DNA of 64,000 bases. Source: Micrasema longulum (lineage: Eukaryota; Arthropoda; Insecta; Trichoptera; Brachycentridae). The stretch lies in contig JAGVSM010003797.1 of assembly GCA_022494885.1 (NCBI GenBank), positions 51,212 through 115,211 of the forward strand, read 5' to 3'. Positions 1 to 11,000 of this stretch are shown here, one piece after another. The notes under the pieces are model-generated. The model did no database searches and had not been told where the DNA came from. It saw nothing but the letters and a program-made list of their open reading frames with translations. The stretch's first letter is position 1, and every line of letters begins with the position of its first letter. A program made the translations under genes and the position numbers.

Positions 1-1349
1 CACAACCTCATAAATACATTTTTACTAGGCTGGTGGGTATTTCTACATTAGCTTTAGTTATATTTAAAATGTGTTTGGAACGTAATCTTTGTAATACATA
101 TTAAAATACGTAATGTCTTTTGACAACACCAACCTTAAAACAGCACAAAAATCAAGGATAGTATGATAATTATTCACAGATAAGAAAACCCATTTGTCAA
201 TACAAAATATTTACTTTTTATTAAATTACAAAACATTTGTTTGAAGAAGCATTTTGATAATAATCTATAAAACTAAGAGACGTTTAAAAATGACATTAAT
301 CTTAGTCCAAAATATAAATATGGACATCAACTATCATTTACTTATGAACATTTCCATTTAAAATGTTTTCCCTCTCTGTTTCAAAAACATTCAGTACTCT
401 GAGAAAAATTTATTATTTTAACAATGTTTTCGTGTTTTTTACAACATTTTTGGTTAAATATATCAAATTGGCTATCCGTTTAAATGATGCTTGATGTATT
501 ACAAGGAATTGGTTGTTTTTTACAAATGCTTAGTGATAATAGTCTCAAAATACAAATAATAGTAAGAATTTTTTGAAAATTAGTATTGTACAGATTTGAG
601 ATGTCATTATTCAAAGTAAATGTCAAAAGTTCATAAAATATGGCGAAAATCATTCATATGACTCCTATCTTATAAAACAGGAATAATATATCAGAATACA
701 TAGTTAGACTTTTTTGATATAAGTATTTAACAAATAAATTATGTAATGTAAAATATTGAATTAACATCAATAAATGCATTAAAACATGATTTGAAAATAT
801 TTAAACAATAAAGATAAAAACGGTATTAATTTTTAAGTAAATGGTAACGAGATTGAATAAATTTGAGATGATTGCAACACATCTTTAGAAAAATAACACT
901 TTTAGAAGCATTCCACATAATATGTACTATGTACTCCTGGACACATTACAATAAAATATAATAGATATACCAATGCCTGTTGACAATAATATGAATTGAA
1001 AAATAAAATAATATTTATCATGAGAGTAATTTAAAATTTCAAACAAATATTTCAATTTCAGATTAAATTTTTAAAAATTAATTTAACAAATAAACATTGA
1101 TAAATCTTTTACATTCCTATTATAATCAAGGGCCTTATATACTTGTTTTTAATACTTAGTAAATCAAAATAAAGATATTAAACTACGTAATATGTAATAA
1201 TATTTATGTTCACAGCAAATGTCTTTCTAGCACTATTCAATAATTATTATAATATTTAATAGCTAACAGATTTCGAGTCTCCAAACATTACAGAAAACTA
1301 TTATGTAACACTCAATTAACACAGCATTGTTAGTCTCTTGTTCTCATTA
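1..1349. other. AT-rich DNA downstream of AP-1 sigma (probable 3' UTR and flank)
   Basis: No coding exon, RNA gene or clear mobile element is visible. On the minus strand this DNA follows the AP-1 sigma stop codon, so its right part should be 3' UTR. Several minus-strand AATAAA hexamers occur (for example at 217-222), but I cannot tell which is used. A short piece at 363-385 resembles the dispersed 'ccctctctgtt' repeat seen elsewhere in the window. Confidence 0.4.
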
Positions 1350-4300
1350 TTAACCTAGTCCGTGATCCTCGAAGAATCCTTGCGGTGTTTCCTCCTAAAG
1401 ATATAAACAACTTTCATAACCAAAATGTTATTATTATATCATAAATAATTCAGTATAAAGTGGTGTATTTTTAAAATATTTTTATTTTGCACCACAACAG
1501 ACCAGAAGGCCCAATTACAGTGGCGAATTACAGCACAGAACACCCAGGGTTGAGAAAATCACAATTAATTTTTGTATTCTCACCAGGAATCGAACCCAGA
1601 ACAGTACTGTTATTTGAGAGAACCCTTAATAAGATGGTTATAAGATGTATGTAATATCAAAAAGTATTTTAACAACCTAGGATTATATACTTAATTATTA
1701 GGTCCTTTGTTAGTACTCCAGACCCAAGGATCACAGGTCCTAACCATAACTCATAACTCCCATAACAATTCAAATATATATTGTTTTAAAACAAATCTAA
1801 GAAGCGGGTGTCCATTTTATTTGAAAGTAATGTTTTAAGCTAGGATCAGATTTTGAAAACAAATAATAATTTTATAAATTAATCACAGATTGGTTTGAGG
1901 TTGCCACCGGAGTTCGCCAAGGTTGTGTCCTTGCACCGTACCTTTTTTAAATCCTTATGGACTTCATCCTTAGAAAGTCCATTCCACTAGATCGAGGAAT
2001 ATCTATCTCCCCCTCCCAAAACTCTGCGACCTAGAGTATGCCGATGATGCGGATATAATTGACGATTCAGTCGGGGGTCTTCAGGTCACTGTAGATAAAC
2101 TAAATAGGCACTCAGCATGCATGGGTTTAAAAATCAATATTGCAAAAACCCGTGTACTGTGTAGTACTTGTTGCCTTGATGCTCAAAATCCCCTGACTCA
2201 ATCAAACCAAATCATCAAAAGGGTCGAAAGTTTCAAATACCTGGGAGTATATATTACAGAAAATGGCAGGTTTCAAAAAGAACTTGGAGTGCGGTTAAGA
2301 GTAGCAGGCGCCACATTCAACAGTATGAAGGATATTTACTAAGTGAAAACCAAATGCCGCCTATATAACGCCTGCATAACACCTATTCTCTTCTACGAAT
2401 GCAAATCGTGGCACCTCACTAGAGACTACAACAGCAAAGTTTTGAGAATAGGTGTCTCAGAAGAATCTTGGCTGTGCGGTGGTTTAACTTTATAAGGAAT
2501 GAAGGAATAAAAGAACGGACGCAGCAAACTCCAGTGACAACTGCCGTAAAGCGGAGGCGATACGTTTGGCTAGGCCATATACTGCGGATGCCTCCTAAAA
2601 GCCTTAACCACGCTTGCCTACTTTATAGGCATCAGGTTCTCGACGTCCTGGATGTCCACTGCTTACTGTACGTCGGCAGTTTATGTCAGAAATTCGGGAC
2701 GAGAATCTGACTTGGGAGGACGCAAAGGAGTTGGCAGCCGATAGAGATGCACGGAGGCTTTTTGTGAATACCATATTTATTTAAAAAAAAATTTGCACCA
2801 CAACAGGCCAGGAGGCCCAATTACAGTGGTGAATTACATCACAGAACACCCAGGCTTGAGAAAAATCACATTTTAATCTTTGTGTTCTCACCGGAAATCG
2901 AACCCGGAACCTTCCGTGTGTGAGTCAAGCGTCTTAACCGCTACACCACGGAGGCCGCCGATATATGCTCCAACTAGGGAGCGTACAAGGAATGATGATG
3001 AATAATTTGTAATAAACTTAAAATTTCTGACCTCCTGAAGTAAATCCTGGGCGGCGATGGCTTTCAGGACATTTTTCTTGGAAGTTTCCTGAAGTTCTCC
3101 CCCAAGAACGAGTTCATCCAAAATAAAGAAGGCTTTTTCAAAATTAAATATGATGTCCAACTCGCATACCTTAAAATAGACACAATAAATTGCAAAAACA
3201 AATAAATTGACTGATAAGACAAAATAAGGTTCAGAGAAAGAATACTTACACTTCCGAAATATTTGTCGAGAAGTTCGACGTAGCGGTGTATCAATTCCAG
3301 AGTCAAGAGCTCATTATCCTGCTGCTCGATCGCACAGCAAAAATATAACGAAGCATATCTGTAAACAGTCAGATTTATTTTAAATGGAATTGCTTGTATC
3401 TTCATGATTGCCATAAAACTGTTCCAACTCTTCGAAGTTCATGTTAAGTTGGAACAATAACTGTATACAATTTAAGCAAACTGTAACAACAAATAACTTA
3501 TAGCTCTATACAGTAAAAATATAAAAAATGAGAAAAAGTATATGTACGAGAAAGAAGAATTTCAATTAAATTTGTTGGTTGCGAAATAATGATATGCTGT
3601 TCCTTGATCAACACAGCACAAACTATGGCTTGCATGCATCAATGTCCCGATTGTGTCGTATTGTAAACTCGAGACAAGATCTAAACTTTTTTGGTGTAAG
3701 TCTTTATAGATTTAAAAAATCTCTAAGATAGACCAGATCTTGTCTTGAGGTAGTAATTTATTAATTTTTTGTCCTAGCTCTAATTTTATTTAGTTGTATT
3801 TCATTTTATTAGTGCCTGTATTTAGAATAAGATATTGTATTTACCATTGTTAGAATGGACTGCATAAGTCCGTCAAATAAATAAATCTAAGTAAATAATT
3901 GAGTTTGTTTTAATTGTTGTTGACCTCGTGGTGTAGTGGTCAGCGTGTTTGCCTACTTGATGGTTGACATGAAATAACCAAACCTTATGCCATACTCTCC
4001 GTAAATCAATGATTAAATTATAGGCAAGTTTCAAAAACATATGAAGGTTTATATCGTCAGGTAATGGTGAATAACACTAGGTTTGTAAAAAAAAACGAAT
4101 TACCTTTTATAGACTACCTTGACGTCTTTCCACTCCAAGAATGAACACATTTTAGGCTTTCTAGCCAAAACCGTTGTAATTATTTCACGAGTTATTTTCT
4201 TTTTGAGTTTATCCGGGTGGGCCACATACCACTTCTGCAGGCGCAATTTGCCCTGCCTGCTGAACAATAGCATAAACTGCATCTGAAAAATATATATATA

Positions 4301-4458
4301 ATCACGTTGCCTGCTTGTATTTTTTGTTCTATTTAAACAATGCGCAAACACGGATGCAAATAAAACTCCAAACACCAAATCTATTCAACCTTAAAATAAA
4401 TTTGAAGCCGAATCTGTTTAAAATTACAAAACAGAACTAAAAAATAAATACATACCAT
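1350..4458 (-). CDS. AP-1sigma: AP-1 complex subunit sigma (clathrin adaptor small chain)
   Basis: Small subunit of the AP-1 clathrin adaptor, which sorts cargo between the trans-Golgi network and endosomes together with gamma, beta-1 and mu-1. Coding exons, in transcript order: 4456-4458 (ATG alone), 4104-4282, 3250-3358, 3032-3169 and 1350-1394, with GT/AG borders and matching phases. The product has 157 residues; vertebrate AP1S1 has 158. It starts [20 protein letters not shown] and carries the family's conserved blocks [48 protein letters not shown] and [20 protein letters not shown]. It forms the single longin-like fold of sigma chains. The last 14 residues ([14 protein letters not shown]) come from a separate terminal exon behind a 1.6-kb intron that holds a LINE and two SINE copies. 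Sigma-1 is distinguished from sigma-2/AP-2 by overall similarity. Head-to-head with SF3A3. Confidence 0.95.
1481..1630 (-). repeat. tRNA-derived SINE, family A, partial copy
   Basis: Begins with the tail-side segment 'gcaccacaacagaccag' and runs to a B-box-like 'ggaatcgaaccc' near 1586-1598, read on the plus strand as the reverse of the element. The tRNA A-box part is missing or decayed. It closely matches the copies at 2788-2962 and 47353-47506. Confidence 0.7.
1889..2775 (+). mobile_element. Degenerate non-LTR retrotransposon fragment (reverse transcriptase, 3' half)
   Basis: Lies in the last intron of AP-1 sigma, on the opposite strand. Plus-strand translation in broken frames gives reverse transcriptase landmarks: [16 protein letters not shown] near 1891-1940, the catalytic YADD block near 2036-2050, [12 protein letters not shown] at 2122-2160, KYLGVYI at 2236-2258, and the C-terminal [15 protein letters not shown] block near 2550-2595. 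At least three stops or frameshifts interrupt it, so it is inactive. The clade cannot be fixed by eye. Confidence 0.85.
2788..2962 (-). repeat. tRNA-derived SINE, family A, near full-length
   Basis: Minus-strand reading starts with a tRNA-like head: an A-box region 'gtggtgtagcggttaag' at about 2935-2952 and a B box 'gggttcgatttcc' near 2898-2910. A non-tRNA body and the 'tggtgcaaat' tail at about 2791 follow. It abuts the LINE fragment. The head resembles a tRNA gene, but it does not continue into an intact cloverleaf, so this is a SINE and not a tRNA gene. Confidence 0.8.
3922..4040 (+). repeat. tRNA-derived SINE, family B, head fragment
   Basis: Contains 'cctcgtggtgtagtggtc' (A-box part) followed by 'gcctacttgatggttgacatgaaat', matching the heads of the family B copies at 15201-15473 and 35816-36074. 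The B box is eroded. It lies in an AP-1 sigma intron. Confidence 0.6.
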
Positions 4459-5058
4459 ATTGACTCAAATAAAAAAATCAAAACCAACAAAAACGGTTTC
4501 AGCGAACGTTAAAAAGCATGATACAGATTTACGTAATTATGTCTGATTACAGCAATTTGCTTCTGCTAAATTGTAAATTCAACATTCAACTCGGCTCAAT
4601 TGTACAGTTATTCACAGATTATGATTATATCGGCCGCCGCTAGCCGTCAATTCCATAAATGTCAAGTACACTCATAGACAAAATCGTGCAAATTCTTCCA
4701 TCGACTTTGCTACGGCTACAAATAATCACACCAAATAAAATCATTCGTTTACTGTTATCATGATTCCCTTTCCGAGGCACTGCATTTTTGTTATATGAAG
4801 GTAATTTGATCAGTCTTATGCTTCAGATACCAGTCCAGGGACTATGAAACATTCTAGTGTAAAACATATTTTTACATAAATATTTCATGTCAACCATGTC
4901 GCGACATCACTACTAGCCACAATCAACAATCTAAAGTCTAATATTTATTAATTAATCTATGAAAAACACGGCGTCGGCGTTTTGACTGGTCTTTTTTGAC
5001 ATTTTACGGAGTTTTTAGTTCGTTTGCTCAGTTTTATGGTACAACATTATAAATAACA
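4459..5058. promoter_or_regulatory. Divergent promoter region between AP-1 sigma and SF3A3
   Basis: The two start codons lie back to back 600 bases apart, so both promoters and 5' UTRs must fit here unless further upstream non-coding exons exist. I see no convincing TATA box at a fixed distance. The GC-rich patches at 4632-4650 and 4970-4985 are the most promoter-like parts. A SINE fragment occupies 4756-4906. Confidence 0.6.
4756..4906 (-). repeat. SINE family B fragment inside the divergent promoter
   Basis: 'gattccctttccgaggcac', 'gatcagtcttatgcttcag' and 'tttcatgtcaaccatgtcg' appear in the same order as in the fuller copy at 15201-15473. The tRNA-like head, expected on the right, is truncated. 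Confidence 0.8.
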
Positions 5059-8000
5059 ATGGAGACTATTTTGGAGCAGCAACGGCGGTACCACGAAGAA
5101 AGAGAACGTTTGATGGATGCAATGGTTAAAGAAATAATGCACAAGAAGTCGGGGGTATGTAAATACTTAGATATATTTGAGGTTATTTTCTACATGTTGG
5201 TATTAAAAAAAACTTTTTTTAATGCTTTCAGTTCCGCGAGACCATTAATTCTGATCACAGATTGAAAATGCTACTAGACGTAAGTATTTTTTTACATTTT
5301 TATAATTAATAACTTAACCGAACTCATAAAATATACTCATAAATGTTTAATTTTAGCAATACTCGGAGAGCACTATGCATTTGAAAGAATTTTATGAAGA
5401 CAAGGATGGTTTGCGTAAAGAAGAGGTTTCCGCATTATCTGGACCAAATGAATTTCAAGAATTTTATGGGCGGTTAAAACAAATTAAGGAATTTTACCGC
5501 AAACATCCCAATGAGGTTCGTATTTTGTTATAGAAACATTTTTTATACGTTTATGATTCCTATCACCAATTGTAGTGCTTTCGCAGTTTAAACCTGCGTT
5601 GTGCCAGGGGGTGCCCTGCAAGATATCGGACCCTCCTCTTCAAAAGTTGTATGTAAACTGAACAAAAAAAAAACTTTGATTTAATTTAATACTTTTCGTT
5701 ATTGGAAAGCCCTACATATTTTTTTTGCTTATTTGGCGTTTAAAATATTGCAGAATCAATGCATCCGCTTTATTTTCAATCTCTAAAAGTATGACTATGT
5801 ATCACCCTTTCGCTCCGAACTCAAGCGGCTTCATTTTATCAGCGCATAAACTTTCAATCTCTCTCACTTCTTTATAATATTCTTCACAATCCTTGCTCTC
5901 CAAAATATCTTGCTGAGAATTTTATTTACCTTTCTGATCATAGTCTTTTGCTTCTCTGTTCTCAGGAGAGAACACTTTCCATTCCTCGACATAGCACACA
6001 ATTTTTCAGCTATTCCTTTTCCATTCAAGCTGCTAGACTTTGAAATGAGCTACCTCTTCATATATAAAAAATGCACCTTCTCTAGCCACCTTCAAGAAAC
6101 GCTAGAAACATTATTATATATCCCCAGAATCCTGAACTCCCTAAATTTTACTGTTTTTTTTTAAATTATATATTTTTATCCCTTTTTTTCTTTGGTTCCT
6201 CTTTCTCTCTTCTTTTAAACTCATTATCTGATTCCACATTCCTCATAATTTAATATGTATAATGTAATGTACTTTTAAAAAAGGGTAATATGTGGAAGCC
6301 TCATCTCCCAATTAAAAAACAGCTGTTAGTTTTAATTAATTATTTTATTTATGTAATGTATCTTTTGATATATATTTATGGTTTTTTAGTTCCATATTTT
6401 GACCAACTTTTCTTTTGGCCCGTCTGTTTTTAAGTTGGCTGGAAGATCTGTCAAAGCACTAATTCTTTGTACTTGAAGTTTTAAATAAATAAACACATAA
6501 AATATAATAGTGAATAATCTTAGTAACGATTTTTTAAAGTACTTTTTGACATGTTATATTTAAGAAATAAAATAAGGTACAATAAATAGTAAGCAAATGA
6601 ATTTTTTGAAAATCCTGAATTGATTTTGATGCAAGGAAACCTATTGAGCATTGTTCTTTTTTTTTACACAGTACTATGTGGAACATATCCCCTGTGTAAA
6701 AAAAAGTTCCAGTGTAATTGAAAATATGCTAATTGAACCCAATTTTAAACAAACTCTGTTCCTAAACATGCTTAAATAATTATTTACTTATTTGTGTTCC
6801 TTATTTTCAGATAAGCATACCTATGTCTGTTGAATTCGAAGAATTATCTAAAATGAGAGAAAACCCCAGTGAAGATACAAGTAAGTTTAATTGATTTTAA
6901 AATTTGAAAAAAATAATTTTAAACAATATTTCAATTTGGGTCATGTTGTGGTCCCGTGGTAGTAACATGCACTCCAAATTAGAGATCAAAGGCTCGCTTT
7001 CCGTTCCACACAACTTGATCCCTATGGTCAAGCCCACTTATTGAGTAAATTACTACTTAAAAATGGCCAAAAATTTCAATATCAAATTAAAAATTACAGA
7101 AATGAAAATATTTCTTCAAAAAGAGTCCTGTAACTCAAGAAGATTCTCTAGATGTATATTTTTTATATTAACTCATAATAATCTAGTCAACCACTATTTT
7201 TAAGGTGATTCTAAATTAAAATATGAAACTAATTATTCATATAATTTATATTTTTATGTATTTCATTGCTTTATATTTGTTTAATTATATATTTTACTAT
7301 ATTATTTATGTTTAAGTAACATGTATTCTTGGCACATATATACTTTATATTTATATAACAATGATTTTCAATTTCTTACATTTGATTAGCTAGGCATTTA
7401 TAATTAAGTAGTTTTAGTTTTTCTTTTTTATGTTATTGTTTCATTAGTATAGGACTACTTACGCTCTAAAGATAAAAAATCTCCATCTTAGAACAGGCTG
7501 TGCCATGTTAGATGGAGACTATCATAAACAGAGAACACTCCGTTTTCATTTTACATTAATTGGTTTTATATAGATTCCCTGTTATTAAGTATGTATATTT
7601 TTGCAATAAATTTATAAATAAATAGATGGCGCTTTTATAATTTTTTATTGAAAAATTTAATTTTTACATTTGTTTTCAATGGAAATTTTACAAAACTTGG
7701 TTTATGGAATCTTTACTCTATTTTGATTGTAACAAATACCATAACAATATAATTTAGGTCCTTTTCACAAAACGGTGTACAAAACAAAAAATAGAATAAG
7801 TGATTTTTTGTTTTGTTCACCATTTTGTGAAAAGAACCAAAATTATATTGCTATGGTATTTCTTCAGTTTAAATTGTATTTTTATATTTGTAAATTTTTT
7901 ATAACCTCTGTATATGTAAAAGCCCTTTGGGCTTTAATAAACAAACAAATTACAATAGCGAAATAAATAAATATAATTTAATAATATTTTTGTAGATACT

Positions 8001-11000
8001 GTTGACTTTACCGACGAGGAAGGGTATGGGAAATATCTAGATCTTCACGAGGCATATGAAAAGTACATCAATTTAAAAGGAATTGAGGTAAGTTGGACAA
8101 TTTTATAGTATGATTTTTCTAATTGAACGTAGTTATGCAGAAAGCAGCCAGTCCACAATTTAGAAAAAATTACATTTTGGTATTATCATGTTCAGGAAGG
8201 TCAATTCTATGTTCTGCTTAAAACAGTCAGGCCGCTTTCATACAAAAAAACTGTAATAATTACCTTCTGAAAATGTAATGAAAATTAATGTCGCCTCATA
8301 TATACAGTTTGTATGAGGTTCCATTTCTGGTCGTTTTCTACAAAATGCATATTTTAAGTTGTGTAGTCAGCCAGACTCAAAAAATCACCAAAATTCCTTT
8401 AAAACATCATTAAATTATGATTTAATTTTACTATAAAAAAATAATACTAATATAAACATAAAATAATATTATCAATACATAATGATATAACACACATCCG
8501 AGTTTTACTAGGGCTGGCTGTTTTCCGCAAAATGCAAATCTTGGGTTGTGTGGTTAGCTAGACTTTAAAAATCATTAAATCTTGTCATATACAAAACTAA
8601 ATTCTTTTTTATATTACAAAAAAGACGAATGCATTCATTATTCATCATTTGTCAAAGTAAAAAACATTCCAACTGTTGTGTAGATTCGATTACTCGCCTG
8701 TTTCACAAAAGTGATATTATTTCAGTTTCACTTTTCTAGAGCTGACTGCTTTCTGCATAAATATGTTCAATTTCGCCTATCTGTTCAGCTTAGAATTTGT
8801 TGGATTTGCCGTTAGGGTTTGGCCAGTATTCTCTTGATAATTTGATGCATGTCTTTTGGAATAATAATTGATTTTCCCGTGTTGTTTGAGTCCGTGTTGT
8901 ATTGGGCAAATTCTGTGAATGTTTCCACAATTTGTTGGGGTTTTGTTTGTATTAATTGTTCTTCCGGAAGCGGTACCAGAAGTATGTCTGTGGTCCTTCT
9001 CTTAAACTAACACTGTCATACAGGGAAACTGTCACTGTCGTCTATTGAAATACAATAGACACATATTTGGTAACTCTACAGTATCTGACAGCTTCGTAAA
9101 AAATTACCAAGCTTAATTTTTGCTCTCCTGTAAACCTCGCAAAATGCAGTTTCAATAATACACGTAGGGACCATTGATATTAACATAGGGTTATTAAACA
9201 TTTAAATGCACTGTATATACTTAGACGTTAATGTTTCTCAAGACAGTTTACTGTGATCATTAAAATATCTATCAACAGTAATAATTTAAAATTTGTTGTT
9301 TTTGCAGAAAGTAGACTACATAACGTACCTCAGCTTGTTCGACCACCTGTTTGACATTATGAAAGAGCGGAAAAACGGGGAATATCGCAACTACATCCGC
9401 TCCCTGCTGCATTACCTCAGGGGTCTGGTTAGTCGCATACGGCCGCTGCACGACCAGGCGCAGGAGATGGCTTCCGCCCACCAGGACTTCCTCAGGCAAT
9501 GGGAGTCAGGCACCTTTCCTGGCTGGCCAGTAAGACGAATCTTTGTTTATTCGCAATATATTTAATACTTACAAATCTTTTTAGACTAATCATCATCTGT
9601 ATCCTGTATTGGTACACCAAATGCTCGTTATTTTTTTTCTTATTGCTTTAATTTATTTTAGTTGTATTTTATTTTAATCATACCTTTTTTAAACTAATTA
9701 TATTTAACAATGTTTTGAGTATGTCCAAATGTTTGCAGACAGGCTGGATTTCCATATCCCCTTCTCAAAAATATTTTCCCTCTCTGTTGCAACAAAATTT
9801 AATTATATTTATTTTTAATGAAGTCAGTAAATAAATAAATAATATATCACAGTTTAACAATAAGTTTTTCTTTATGATAGTTACTTTTTTCTATTTACAC
9901 CACCTTTTTATTAAATTGCAATGAGGAAGTACAGTGTTTTTTTATTTGTTTAATAGTCTATCAAACTAAACAACAAAAAAAATGTATCATATTATCATCG
10001 CTATGATTTTTTTATGTTTTGTGATTTAGAAATTACTCTGCCGGTGTTGTTGTCGGTAAGTTGAGCTGACATTTAAAAAGATAACCCTGTGCATATGAAA
10101 ACACTCTAAACACAGCTTCCTGAAACCCGGAAATCTATCACAACATATTATTGATTGGCTGCTGTTAACCAGAACCTATGACGTTTTTAAATAGTTCATT
10201 TTTACCAAAATGCATTTTAATTTTTTAAAACATTTTTGAGAAACTCACAGTACAATTAAATGCTCTAATTTTTACTGCGTGTAAGAAAACTTTTTTTATA
10301 TCCAATTTCCCGAACACTGAACTTCCTCGTTGGAGTTTTCCCTCTTTTGTTGATTTAACTTTCAAACGCTTTTTCTTGTATGTTGATTTTGAAAACAAAA
10401 TTCCAGGTTTTCATTATGTATCTTTAATTTTCAGTTTTAATTGTATTTAAACTACATGTTTCATACTTTGATAAATGAGTTTATATGTACTATGGTTTAT
10501 TTGATCTGTGATTCCATGCTTTGCTAGTGTAATCTATGAGATATCTCTATATCTTCATTGTTTTTTTATAAATAACAATACATTTACCAGTTTTAAATGA
10601 ACTCTTCAGAAAGAAACCGGCAGCGCTTTGACAAACGTAGGAGCTCACTTGGACCTGTCGGCTTTCTCTTCGTGGGAGGAACTCGCCTCTCTGGGGCTGG
10701 ATCGTCTCAAATCCGCTCTCATGGCCTTGGGACTTAAGTGCGGAGGAACCCTCGAGGAGCGAGCCCAAAGGCTCTTCAGCACCAAGGGACAGGCCGCTCT
10801 CGACAGGTCTCTGGTGGCCAAGAAAGGAACCGGCAGAGCTAAGGCCTCCACACAACACAGACATAAGGATATTGCTGCTATCGAGGCACAAGTTTATAGG
10901 TAATCATTTGTTTTAATTACTTGTAGTGGGGAAACACGGCATCAACATCCGATATCGACAGTGGAAAGGAAAAATTTACAAAGCAACTTGTAGCAACTTT

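Noticed and set aside
2930..2962. Apparent tRNA gene promoter boxes (also near 15450, 35820 and 54420)
   Set aside because: The A and B boxes are followed by a shared non-tRNA body and simple tails, and the cloverleaf cannot be completed, so these are SINE heads.
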